Below, in pieces: positions 1-6,386 of a stretch of DNA of 6,386 nucleotides. The notes beneath the pieces were generated by a model, which was not told where the DNA came from, made no database searches, and saw only the letters and a program-made list of their open reading frames with translations. The translations under genes and the position numbers were made by a program. The number at the start of each line of letters is the position of its first letter. Positions within the stretch are counted from its first letter, which is position 1. Origin of the DNA: an uncultured Bacteroides sp. (GTDB taxonomy: Bacteria > Bacteroidota > Bacteroidia > Bacteroidales > Bacteroidaceae); NCBI GenBank assembly GCA_959606905.1, contig CAUHML010000173.1, positions 1-6,386 of the forward strand, in the 5' to 3' direction.

Positions 1-1
1 G

Positions 2-3000
2 GCTACCACCTGTCTTTTCCTTACTGCGGGTGCAGGAGTCAGTAGTGTATGGGCAGCACCGGAAGAGAATGCCCAAGCAACCTCGATAGTACAACAAAGT
101 AGCACTGTCAATGGTAAGATTACAGACGCAAATGGAGAACCCATCATTGGTGCCAGTGTTGTGATAAAAGGTACTACTAATGGAACTATAACCGACTTCG
201 ACGGTAACTTTATGCTGGAAGTTCCTGCTAAAGCTACTTTAGTTGTATCCTATGTGGGATATAAAACGCTAGAGGTTCCTGTAAACGGAAAAAAAACACT
301 TAACATCAATTTGAAGGAAGACACAGAAATGCTTGATGAAGTAGTAGTGGTAGGTTATGGTACTCAAAAGAAAGCCACACTAACCGGTTCTGTTTCACAG
401 GTAGGTGGTGAAGAACTGAAGAAAGTGGCTGCAACAAATCTTACTAATACACTTGCCGGAAAAACAGCAGGTGTCATTGCTAATACACGTTCGGGCGAAC
501 CGGGTGAAGATAACGCTGACATTCTTATCCGTGGTAAAGGGACTCTAGGAAGTACCTCCCCTCTTATTGTCGTTGACGGTATTGCCGACCGGTCATTCAG
601 CCGTCTTAACCCCGAAGATATTGAATCTATCTCTGTCTTGAAAGATGCTTCAGCAGCTATCTATGGTGCACGCGCCGCTAATGGAGTAATCCTGGTTACA
701 ACCAAACGCGGTACAGAAGGGAAAGTCAAAATCAACTATAGTGGTAATGTATCTTTTTCCCAGCCAACCCGTATCCCTGAAATGTTGGATTCTTACCAAT
801 ATGCCACTTATGTAAATGAATACGATGCCGGACATGGTGAAGCTGCCACTTATTCTGCCGAAGCATTAGGTATGATTCAAAGTGGCGAGGATCAAATTCG
901 CTATCCTAATACAGACTGGTGGAGTGAAGTAGCTAAAGACTGGGCTACCAAAACTCAACACAGCTTGGCTATCAGCGGAGGTAATGACAAAATATCTTTC
1001 TATACTTCGGCACAATATATGTATCAAGATGCTATTTACAAGAAAGGTGTACAAGACTACAACCAATATCAGTTTACTACCAACCTTGACGCAAAAATTA
1101 CGAAAGCAATAAAATTCAGCATGGATATTTTAGGCCGGCAGGAAGTCAGGAATCGTGGTGTATATTCTACAGAAGACCTGTTTGGCTATTTTCTTACCAC
1201 TAATCCGATGGCAGCTCCTTATTATCCTAATGGCTTGTTACGTGTAGGCTATGATGGAGTAACCAACAATGCCGCTGTAAAAGTAACGGATATACCGGGT
1301 ACTAATAAAACTACATACAGTACTCTTAACCTAAAGCCAAGACTCCGTGTAGACTTAGACGTCATTACCAAAGGATTATATGTAGAAGGTTATGCCGCAC
1401 TAGACTTTCATTTTAATGATGGAAAACAGATAAACAATCCTTATGATGTTTACCAATATGACGCAGCAACAGATTCCTATATCAACAGACGTGATGCCAC
1501 AGGTTCCATCAGTGTTAACCAATGGTTCAACAAAGATAAAACCATTACCTTGAATGCCCGTTTAGGATATAGTCACGATTTTAAAGGTGGACATCATGTA
1601 GATGCTTTTATAGCTTACGAACAAAGTAAATACGATTATACCGGTATTTCTGCCTATCGTACAAATTATTTATCAACAACTATTCCTGAAATCTTCGCCG
1701 GAAGCGATGTAGCTAAAGACAAGGATAATAGTGGAAGTTCGAATGTAACAGCTCGTCAAAACTATTTCGGTCGTATCAATTATGCCTACAAAGACAAATA
1801 TCTGACAGAATTTACAATGCGCTATGATGGTTCTATGAATTTTGCTCCGGGACATCGTTGGGGAGTTTTCCCGGCGTTTTCTTTAGGTTGGGTGATGTCA
1901 GAAGAAGAATTCTTCCAACCCTTGAAAAATGTAGTAAGTTTCTTCAAGGTAAAAGGTTCATGGGGTATGATGGGTAATGACAATGTAACTGCTTATCAGT
2001 ATATGTCACAATACAAATTCATTGATTTAAACAATACCAGCTCCATGTGCTTCGGTGATGAAGTAGTAAAAGCAATTTATGAATCACGTACAGCCAACCC
2101 TTTAATTACTTGGGAAAAAGCAAAGACTTGGAATCTAGGGTTTTCTTCACAATTCCTTGATGGTAAGTTCGGACTGGATTTTGATTATTTCCAATCACGC
2201 CGTAATGACATTTTGATTACCCGTAATGCTTCTATCCCTACCTATTCGGGGTTAGTTCTTCCAGCCGAAAATTTGGGTAAAGTAAAAAATCACGGTCTAG
2301 AACTCATTGCAACCTATCGTGACCATTCCGGTGATTTCTCATGGGGAATAACAGGAAATTTCACTTATGCCAATAACAAAGTTGTATACGAAGATGAAGC
2401 TGCTTCCACTCCGGAATGGCAACGTCGTACCGGTCATCCTATTGACGGAATGGTACTATATAAAGCATTAGGAATCTATCAAACACAAGAACAGGTGGAT
2501 AACACACCTCACATTGCAGGTGCCAAGCCCGGTGACTTAATTTATCAAGATACCAATGGAGATGGAAATATTACCTGGGATGATGCTATACGTTTAGATA
2601 AATCGGCCACACCTAAAATAATCTTCGGTCTGACCCTGAACGGAGCATGGAAAGGTTGGGATCTGAATGTATTTTTCCAAGGACAAGCTGATGCAGAGCA
2701 ATTGGTTCAACCGACCATGAATATGGCAACCGATTTCTATGAAGGACGCTGGATAGAAACAAATACAGCAGAACAAAATGCCACAGCCAAATGGCCGCGT
2801 GCATTCATCAAGCAGACATATGGTGACGCATGGAATGGTGTAGCCTCTACATGGTGGTTACGTGACGCTTCCTTCGTTCGTCTGAAATCTATAGAATTAG
2901 GATACACACTACCCAAAATGTGGACTAAAAGCATAGGTATTGAGAATGCACGTATTTATGTTAATGGTAACAATCTTTTTACCATTGATGGTATGAAAAT

Positions 3001-3118
3001 ATGTGATCCAGAGGCCGGTATGTTCAAAAACACAGATGGTTATGTGGTGGAATCCGGTGGAGTCAGAGGTTACCCTCTCCAACGTATGATTACAGTCGGA
3101 GCTAATGTTACATTCTAA
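2..3118 (+). CDS. SusC/RagA-family TonB-dependent outer-membrane transporter (5' end cut by window edge)
   Basis: This gene encodes a 1038-residue part of an outer-membrane barrel that imports a ligand (oligosaccharide or peptide) using TonB energy. The frame is open from base 2. A GTG at 161 lies inside the first domain (VVIKGTT) and is not the start; the true start lies just left of the window. Visible residues 1-18 are the hydrophobic end of a signal peptide (CLFLTAGAG...SVWA). Residues ~36-104 form a carboxypeptidase-D regulatory-like domain (VNGKITDANGEPIIGASV, DGNF, YVGY). The TonB-box segment DEVVVVGYG is at 112-120. The plug (~128-238) contains the SusC/RagA signature (PLIVVDGI, LNPEDIESISVLKDASAAIY, GARAANGVI). 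The rest is barrel, with family landmarks RYDGS, RWGVFPAFSLGW, GSWGMMGN and TWEK-like LITWEKAKTWNLGF, and it ends in an aromatic residue (VTF). The length fits the family. The stop is 24 bases before the SusD-like gene, so the two are probably one operon. The substrate cannot be told from sequence. Confidence 0.96.
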   Translation, partial: ATTCLFLTAGAGVSSVWAAPEENAQATSIVQQSSTVNGKITDANGEPIIGASVVIKGTTNGTITDFDGNFMLEVPAKATLVVSYVGYKTLEVPVNGKKTLNINLKEDTEMLDEVVVVGYGTQKKATLTGSVSQVGGEELKKVAATNLTNTLAGKTAGVIANTRSGEPGEDNADILIRGKGTLGSTSPLIVVDGIADRSFSRLNPEDIESISVLKDASAAIYGARAANGVILVTTKRGTEGKVKINYSGNVSFSQPTRIPEMLDSYQYATYVNEYDAGHGEAATYSAEALGMIQSGEDQIRYPNTDWWSEVAKDWATKTQHSLAISGGNDKISFYTSAQYMYQDAIYKKGVQDYNQYQFTTNLDAKITKAIKFSMDILGRQEVRNRGVYSTEDLFGYFLTTNPMAAPYYPNGLLRVGYDGVTNNAAVKVTDIPGTNKTTYSTLNLKPRLRVDLDVITKGLYVEGYAALDFHFNDGKQINNPYDVYQYDAATDSYINRRDATGSISVNQWFNKDKTITLNARLGYSHDFKGGHHVDAFIAYEQSKYDYTGISAYRTNYLSTTIPEIFAGSDVAKDKDNSGSSNVTARQNYFGRINYAYKDKYLTEFTMRYDGSMNFAPGHRWGVFPAFSLGWVMSEEEFFQPLKNVVSFFKVKGSWGMMGNDNVTAYQYMSQYKFIDLNNTSSMCFGDEVVKAIYESRTANPLITWEKAKTWNLGFSSQFLDGKFGLDFDYFQSRRNDILITRNASIPTYSGLVLPAENLGKVKNHGLELIATYRDHSGDFSWGITGNFTYANNKVVYEDEAASTPEWQRRTGHPIDGMVLYKALGIYQTQEQVDNTPHIAGAKPGDLIYQDTNGDGNITWDDAIRLDKSATPKIIFGLTLNGAWKGWDLNVFFQGQADAEQLVQPTMNMATDFYEGRWIETNTAEQNATAKWPRAFIKQTYGDAWNGVASTWWLRDASFVRLKSIELGYTLPKMWTKSIGIENARIYVNGNNLFTIDGMKICDPEAGMFKNTDGYVVESGGVRGYPLQRMITVGANVTF
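335..361 (+). other. TonB-box segment of the SusC-like transporter
   Basis: These codons specify DEVVVVGYG (residues 112-120 of the visible protein). The segment lies between the carboxypeptidase-regulatory-like domain and the plug. This is the place and wording of the TonB-box region in SusC/RagA proteins, where the periplasmic TonB C-terminus is expected to engage. Assignment is by motif and position; the exact contact residues are inferred from the family. Confidence 0.8.
2549..2584 (+). other. EF-hand-like calcium-binding loop within the SusC-like barrel
   Basis: Residues 850-861 of the visible protein read DTNGDGNITWDD. They match the canonical 12-residue EF-hand loop at positions 1 (D), 3 (N), 5 (D), 6 (G), 8 (I) and 12 (D). 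The loop follows GAKPGDLIYQ and precedes the SATPKIIFGL strand. A D-x-NGDG-x-I stretch at this place recurs in many SusC homologues and is probably extracellular. Ca2+ binding is inferred from the motif only; no flanking EF-hand helices are evident. Confidence 0.55.
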
Positions 3119-3142
3119 TGACCTATAAAACTAAAGTACAAA

Positions 3143-4915
3143 ATGAAAAAACATATATTACTTTGTGCAGCACTTGCACTTTCAAGTTTCGGACTTCCTT
3201 CTTGTTCAGATATTTTAGATCAAAAACCACTAGACTCATACACAGATACAGCTGTTTGGAGTGACTTGAGTCTGGCAGAAAGTTTCTTAAACTACTGTTA
3301 TTTACGAGTGGAAGCAGAAAATACAAACGGCGTAATGTTCTGTAATTATACAGATGAAACCTATCATATGCACGACTATGGAACAAGTACCTATACACAA
3401 GGCCGTGCTTCATGTGACAACTATAATACCGGGTGGACTGAAGGAAAAGGAAATACGTGGTCACATTATTATGGCGGCATTAAATTATGCAACCAATTAT
3501 TGGAAGACATCATGGATACGCCTGCCAATACCGATAGTGAAAAAGAATGGAAAAATCAGATAATCGGCCAGGGCTACTTTTTACGCGCCTACTACTATCA
3601 TATGCTATATAGTGTCTATGGACGTATTCCATTGATTGACCATACTTATGACTTGGATTCTGAATTCAAAGAGGAACGTGCAGATATGGATGATGTAGCT
3701 GATTTTATTGTTGCTGATTGTGATAAAGCTGCTGAATTACTTCCCACAGTCTATAAAGATGCAAGTGATTTTGGGCGTGCAACCAAAGGGGCGGCCCTTG
3801 CTTTAAAAGGCCGAGTATTGCTTTATAAAGCAAGTCCCTTATTCGGTACTCCCTCTAGAGAAAAATGGCAGGCAGCAGCAGATGCAAACAAAGCAGTCAT
3901 CGATATGAATATCTATTCTTTAAAACAAGTTTCGAATAGTGATGAATATGCAGATCTGTTCTTCGATTCCAAAAATCCGGAAGTAATTTTCGAAAAACTT
4001 TATGATGAAAAAGGAATTGCAGGAAGTAGTGCCAGCCTAGTTATGCAAGCTCCTGCCGGACCTGGTAACGGATATGAAGGCTGGAGTACGTGGCAACCCA
4101 CTTACGAAATAGTAGAACTCTTCCAGAATGCTGATGGTACACCTTATAAACCGGCAGAAACCAAACCATTCACGATTTTACAAACCACAATTGACCCCGA
4201 CTCTGGAGAAGCCACACAAAAAGAAGTCACTATACAGGCATCAGATGTAAACCCATGGGAAGGTAGAGAAATCCGTCTGAAAGCAAATATTCTCTATGAT
4301 GGTATGTTGTGGGGATACGGAGATTCAAACCGTGAAATCGAATTATTTGAAGCCGGAGCAAAAGGGGTCATTCCGGGTAAAGATTCACGTACAGGAGAAA
4401 CTTGGTGGAACGGTACAAAAACTGGATATAATATGCGAAAGTTCTTATCTTCTCATATTAACTTTTATGACGATACGGTAGTAGATACTACCCCATGGTT
4501 CTTCATCAGACTGGCAGAAGTCTATTTGAACTATGCTGAATGTCAGATAGAACTAGGTAACAATGCCGAGGCTCTAAAATACATCAACCTTATCAGAAAC
4601 CGTGCGTTATTACCGGATGCCACAGGCAAAGACATACGGACTGAATATGAATATGAACGCACTGTAGAATTGATGTTCGAAGGACAACGATTCTTTGACT
4701 TACGCCGCTGGAAGAAAATGGAAGAAACATATTCCAAAGAACATTGGCCTACCGGATTAAAAATTTATAAATTGCAGAATGGAACCAAAATATATTATCA
4801 TAACCCAGAAGCCGTACAGCAACGTAATTTCGATGCCTCAAAAAATTATTGGTGGCCTATCCCACGTTACGAGTTAAACAAATCAACGTTACTAGATGCC
4901 GCACCGTATGAATAA
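3143..4915 (+). CDS. SusD/RagB-family surface nutrient-binding lipoprotein
   Basis: This 590-residue protein is the expected partner of the upstream SusC-like barrel. In this family it is a surface lipoprotein that captures ligand and closes the barrel like a lid. The signal peptide is MKKHILLCAALALSSFGLPS with lipid-acceptor Cys21. The residues after it (SDILD) are acidic, as in surface-exported Bacteroidota lipoproteins. The N-terminal SusD-like half includes QGYFLRAYYYHMLYSVYGRIPLI (143-165 region, split here only by description) and the helical ATKGAALALKGRVLLYKASP repeat region (213-232). The C-terminal RagB/SusD domain includes RLAEVYLNYAECQIELG (456-472), INLIRNRA (481-488) and ERTVELMFEGQRFFDLRRWK (505-524), and the end region carries YWWPIPRYEL. 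The start is fixed by the signal peptide. An A-rich stretch precedes the ATG, with no clear Shine-Dalgarno sequence, as is normal in this phylum. Length is ordinary for the family. The ligand is not predictable; several aromatics (e.g. W313, W317, W390, W421, W422) could contribute to binding. Confidence 0.96.
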   Translation: MKKHILLCAALALSSFGLPSCSDILDQKPLDSYTDTAVWSDLSLAESFLNYCYLRVEAENTNGVMFCNYTDETYHMHDYGTSTYTQGRASCDNYNTGWTEGKGNTWSHYYGGIKLCNQLLEDIMDTPANTDSEKEWKNQIIGQGYFLRAYYYHMLYSVYGRIPLIDHTYDLDSEFKEERADMDDVADFIVADCDKAAELLPTVYKDASDFGRATKGAALALKGRVLLYKASPLFGTPSREKWQAAADANKAVIDMNIYSLKQVSNSDEYADLFFDSKNPEVIFEKLYDEKGIAGSSASLVMQAPAGPGNGYEGWSTWQPTYEIVELFQNADGTPYKPAETKPFTILQTTIDPDSGEATQKEVTIQASDVNPWEGREIRLKANILYDGMLWGYGDSNREIELFEAGAKGVIPGKDSRTGETWWNGTKTGYNMRKFLSSHINFYDDTVVDTTPWFFIRLAEVYLNYAECQIELGNNAEALKYINLIRNRALLPDATGKDIRTEYEYERTVELMFEGQRFFDLRRWKKMEETYSKEHWPTGLKIYKLQNGTKIYYHNPEAVQQRNFDASKNYWWPIPRYELNKSTLLDAAPYE

Positions 4916-4944
4916 AAAATAGTATTTCTTGATTATTATATATT

Positions 4945-4978
4945 ACAGGAACGGAAAATAAAAACCGTTCCTGTTTTT
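4945..4978 (+). terminator. Intrinsic (Rho-independent) terminator after the SusD-like gene
   Basis: ACAGGAACGG (4945-4954) pairs perfectly with CCGTTCCTGT (4965-4974) across a 10-base A-rich loop (4955-4964). Five T residues (4974-4978) follow, the first of them also closing the stem. The hairpin begins 29 bases after the SusD stop codon. The opposite strand has no T run after the stem, so it should act only on + strand transcription. It probably ends the SusC/SusD transcript or attenuates read-through into the next gene, whose ATG is only 17 bases past the T run. Confidence 0.85.
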
Positions 4979-4995
4979 AAAAAAAGTAATTATAT

Positions 4996-6336
4996 ATGAA
5001 TAAACATACCTTCTTTTTATTTCTGGCAATAATAATCACTTCCTGTTCCAACGCACAAGGAAACAGCGATATCCCTCTACCCTCCGGCAAGTCTATCTAT
5101 ATCCCCAAGGAGCTTCAAGGCATGGATTTACAGAATCCGGCAAGTCAGTGGAGTTATCACCGTATGGCATACACCGAGAACTTCATCATCTTCTGGGAGA
5201 AGGGCTTCGGCAATGACCTCAGCAACCCACCACAGCTGGAGGGGCATTCCATGAAGGTGAACCTGCCCAATCTGAAGGAAAAGCTGGAAAGTTTCTACAC
5301 CTATTTCTACCACACGCTACAGTTTGCCAAGCAAGGTTCGAAATGTGACAAATACCGCATGATGGTCATGATTAACTATTCTTTAGAAGGAACCGCCTAC
5401 GGCGGGGATTACGACGGACAGATCGGTGCGCTCTGGATCACCCCCAACCGGGTACAGGACGAGAAATTGAATTGTATCGCGCATGAACTGGGGCATAGCT
5501 TCCAGTCACAAATCACCTGCGACGGTCAAGGAGAGGCTTGGGGTGGTTGCGGCTTTTTCGAGATGACTTCACAATGGATGCTCTGGCAAGTAAATCCTGA
5601 CTGGATGACCGATGAGAAATATCATTGGGATGCGTTCAAAACCCTTACCCACAAGGCTTATCTGCATTTGGATAATATTTATCATTCACCATATGTGCTT
5701 GAATACTGGGGAATCCGGCACGGTTTGCCTTTCATAGCCGAACTGTACCGCCAGGGAAAACGTGGGGAGGACCCTGTCATTACCTACAAACGGCTGAACA
5801 GTCTTGGACAGAAAGAATTCTGTAACGAGATGTTCGACGCCTGCCGCCATTTTGTCAACTGGGATTTTAAGCGAGTATGGAAAGAAACACGCCCGTACGC
5901 AAACCAATACACTTGCAAAATGAATCCGTCTAAAGAAGGATGGTACCAGGTTGCACCCGAAAACTGTCCCGAGAATTATGGTTTCAACGCCGTCCCCCTC
6001 TCCGTTCCCCAACCGGGGAGTGCCGTGGAAGTGGAGTTCCTTGGGGAGGCAGGCAGGGAGGGTTACAATTCCGTCCACCCGGAGAAAGCCGGCTGGAGAT
6101 ACGGTTTTGTCGCTGTCACTCGGGAAGGAAAATCCGTTTACGGGGAAATGGGAAACAACACGAAAGGAGTGGTGAAGTATATTGCTCCCAAGGATGTACC
6201 GTTGGCCTACTTGTGGTTGGTTGTCATGGGGGCCCCGACGGAACACTGGATGAATCCCATATCCGGGGAAAAAGATGCACAATGGCCTTATAAAATAAAA
6301 ATAACCGGCAGTTTCCTACTCACCTCGGCAAATTGA
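4996..6336 (+). CDS. Predicted HExxH (gluzincin-like) metallopeptidase-type lipoprotein, DUF6055-like
   Basis: This 446-residue predicted lipoprotein has a signal peptide (MNKHTFFLFLAIIITS) and lipobox ITSC with acceptor Cys17, which supports the chosen start. The region after Cys17 (SNAQGNSD) lacks an immediate acidic cluster, so inner-leaflet or periplasmic exposure is possible. The core carries AHELGHSFQSQ, giving H163, E164 and H167 as a zinc-site HExxH. It is followed by GFFEMTSQWMLW, where E189, 22 residues after H167, is the best candidate third ligand; E180 is an alternative. I read this as a gluzincin-type fold. The overall pattern resembles DUF6055 proteins of Bacteroidota from memory; an M60/enhancin-like peptidase (HExxH then E) is the main alternative. 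Residues ~315-440 look like a separate beta-rich domain (GWRYGFVAVTREGKSVYGE, LWLVVMGAPTEHW). Eight further cysteines could form disulfides. GC content is visibly higher than in the SusC/SusD genes. The substrate and catalytic activity are not established by sequence. Confidence 0.85.
   Translation: MNKHTFFLFLAIIITSCSNAQGNSDIPLPSGKSIYIPKELQGMDLQNPASQWSYHRMAYTENFIIFWEKGFGNDLSNPPQLEGHSMKVNLPNLKEKLESFYTYFYHTLQFAKQGSKCDKYRMMVMINYSLEGTAYGGDYDGQIGALWITPNRVQDEKLNCIAHELGHSFQSQITCDGQGEAWGGCGFFEMTSQWMLWQVNPDWMTDEKYHWDAFKTLTHKAYLHLDNIYHSPYVLEYWGIRHGLPFIAELYRQGKRGEDPVITYKRLNSLGQKEFCNEMFDACRHFVNWDFKRVWKETRPYANQYTCKMNPSKEGWYQVAPENCPENYGFNAVPLSVPQPGSAVEVEFLGEAGREGYNSVHPEKAGWRYGFVAVTREGKSVYGEMGNNTKGVVKYIAPKDVPLAYLWLVVMGAPTEHWMNPISGEKDAQWPYKIKITGSFLLTSAN
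5482..5562 (+). other. Candidate zinc-binding active site (HELGH plus downstream Glu)
   Basis: CAT-GAA-CTG-GGG-CAT at 5482-5496 encodes H163-E-L-G-H167. In HExxH peptidases the two histidines bind zinc and the glutamate activates water. GAG at 5560-5562 encodes E189 in the FFEMTSQW segment. Its spacing is close to that of the gluzincin third ligand (20 residues after the second His in thermolysin, 22 here). Residues C160, C175 and C185 closely flank the site. The metal-site assignment is inference from motif and spacing. Confidence 0.65.
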
Positions 6337-6386
6337 AAGATTCATCTGGAATCCTCACTTTTTCTTCGAATTTTCTCTTTTCTTTC
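6337..6386. other. Short downstream tail with no recognisable feature
   Basis: These 50 bases after the last stop codon are pyrimidine-rich (runs such as ACTTTTTCTTC and TTTTCTCTTTTCTTTC). I see no convincing hairpin, promoter or start of another gene before the window ends. Confidence 0.5.

Noticed and set aside
161..163. GTG as the start codon of the SusC-like gene
   Set aside because: The frame is open back to base 2. The upstream residues complete the carboxypeptidase-regulatory-like domain and a signal peptide, so this GTG encodes an internal valine and the gene is cut by the window edge.
335..361. GTAGTAGTGGTAGG as a nucleotide microsatellite
   Set aside because: It is just the coding of the valine run in the conserved TonB-box segment and needs no other explanation.
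3123..3464. 113-codon minus-strand frame across the start of the SusD-like gene
   Set aside because: It overlaps the signal peptide and N-terminus of a clear SusD family member, has no convincing start context and has no recognisable protein features.
4907..5004. TATGAATAAA occurring both at the SusD stop (4907-4916) and at the gene 3 start (4995-5004)
   Set aside because: It could suggest that gene 3 once began overlapping the SusD stop, with the hairpin segment inserted later. However, a single 10-base AT-rich match in AT-rich DNA is easily chance, and no longer homology surrounds it.
5686..6282. 198-codon open frame on the minus strand opposite gene 3
   Set aside because: It is fully antisense to a gene with clear signal peptide and HExxH motif. 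Its translation shows no recognisable domain, and its length is explained by the higher GC content there, which removes stop codons by chance.
5940..6293. Overlapping 117- and 74-codon + strand frames inside gene 3
   Set aside because: Arg/Gly/Pro-rich translations without domain features, lying in the most GC-rich part of gene 3; best explained as frame shadows.
6337..6386. Pyrimidine-rich tail as a possible terminator for gene 3
   Set aside because: T-rich runs are present but I find no adequate GC-rich stem before them; a terminator may lie beyond the window.

Overview
The window looks like part of a Bacteroidota (Bacteroides/Phocaeicola-type) genome. It carries a tandem SusC/SusD outer-membrane nutrient-uptake pair. 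The SusC-like protein has the carboxypeptidase-regulatory-like N-terminal extension and the DEVVVVGYG TonB-box segment typical of that phylum. Two genes start with lipoprotein signal peptides, and no clear Shine-Dalgarno sequence precedes them. All three genes lie on the + strand and fill almost the whole window.

Layout: (1) bases 2-3118, a SusC/RagA-family TonB-dependent transporter whose first residues are cut off by the window's left edge. The reading frame is open to base 2 and shows the end of a signal peptide. (2) A 24-base gap, then bases 3143-4915, a SusD/RagB-family lipoprotein, almost certainly on the same transcript. (3) Bases 4916-4995, a short intergenic region with a perfect 10-bp hairpin followed by a T run, which reads as an intrinsic terminator. 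(4) Bases 4996-6336, a predicted lipoprotein with an HELGH (HExxH) zinc-metallopeptidase-type motif and a glutamate 22 residues further on, resembling the poorly characterised DUF6055-type or gluzincin-like proteins of Bacteroidota. (5) Bases 6337-6386, a short pyrimidine-rich tail with no recognisable feature.

The simplest working model is as follows. The SusD-like lipoprotein binds a ligand at the cell surface and forms the lid over the SusC-like barrel. TonB energy drives import. The third protein is a candidate enzyme or binding protein acting on a proteinaceous or glycoprotein substrate of the same locus. No glycoside hydrolase, polysaccharide lyase, sulfatase or regulator is visible, so the substrate cannot be assigned. 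The terminator before gene 3, and its clearly higher GC content, leave open whether gene 3 belongs to the same regulatory unit as the transporter pair.

The SusC/SusD pair is an ordinary member of a very large, well-known family. The least-described part is the third gene. I saw no RNA genes, CRISPR array, insertion sequence or broken gene.
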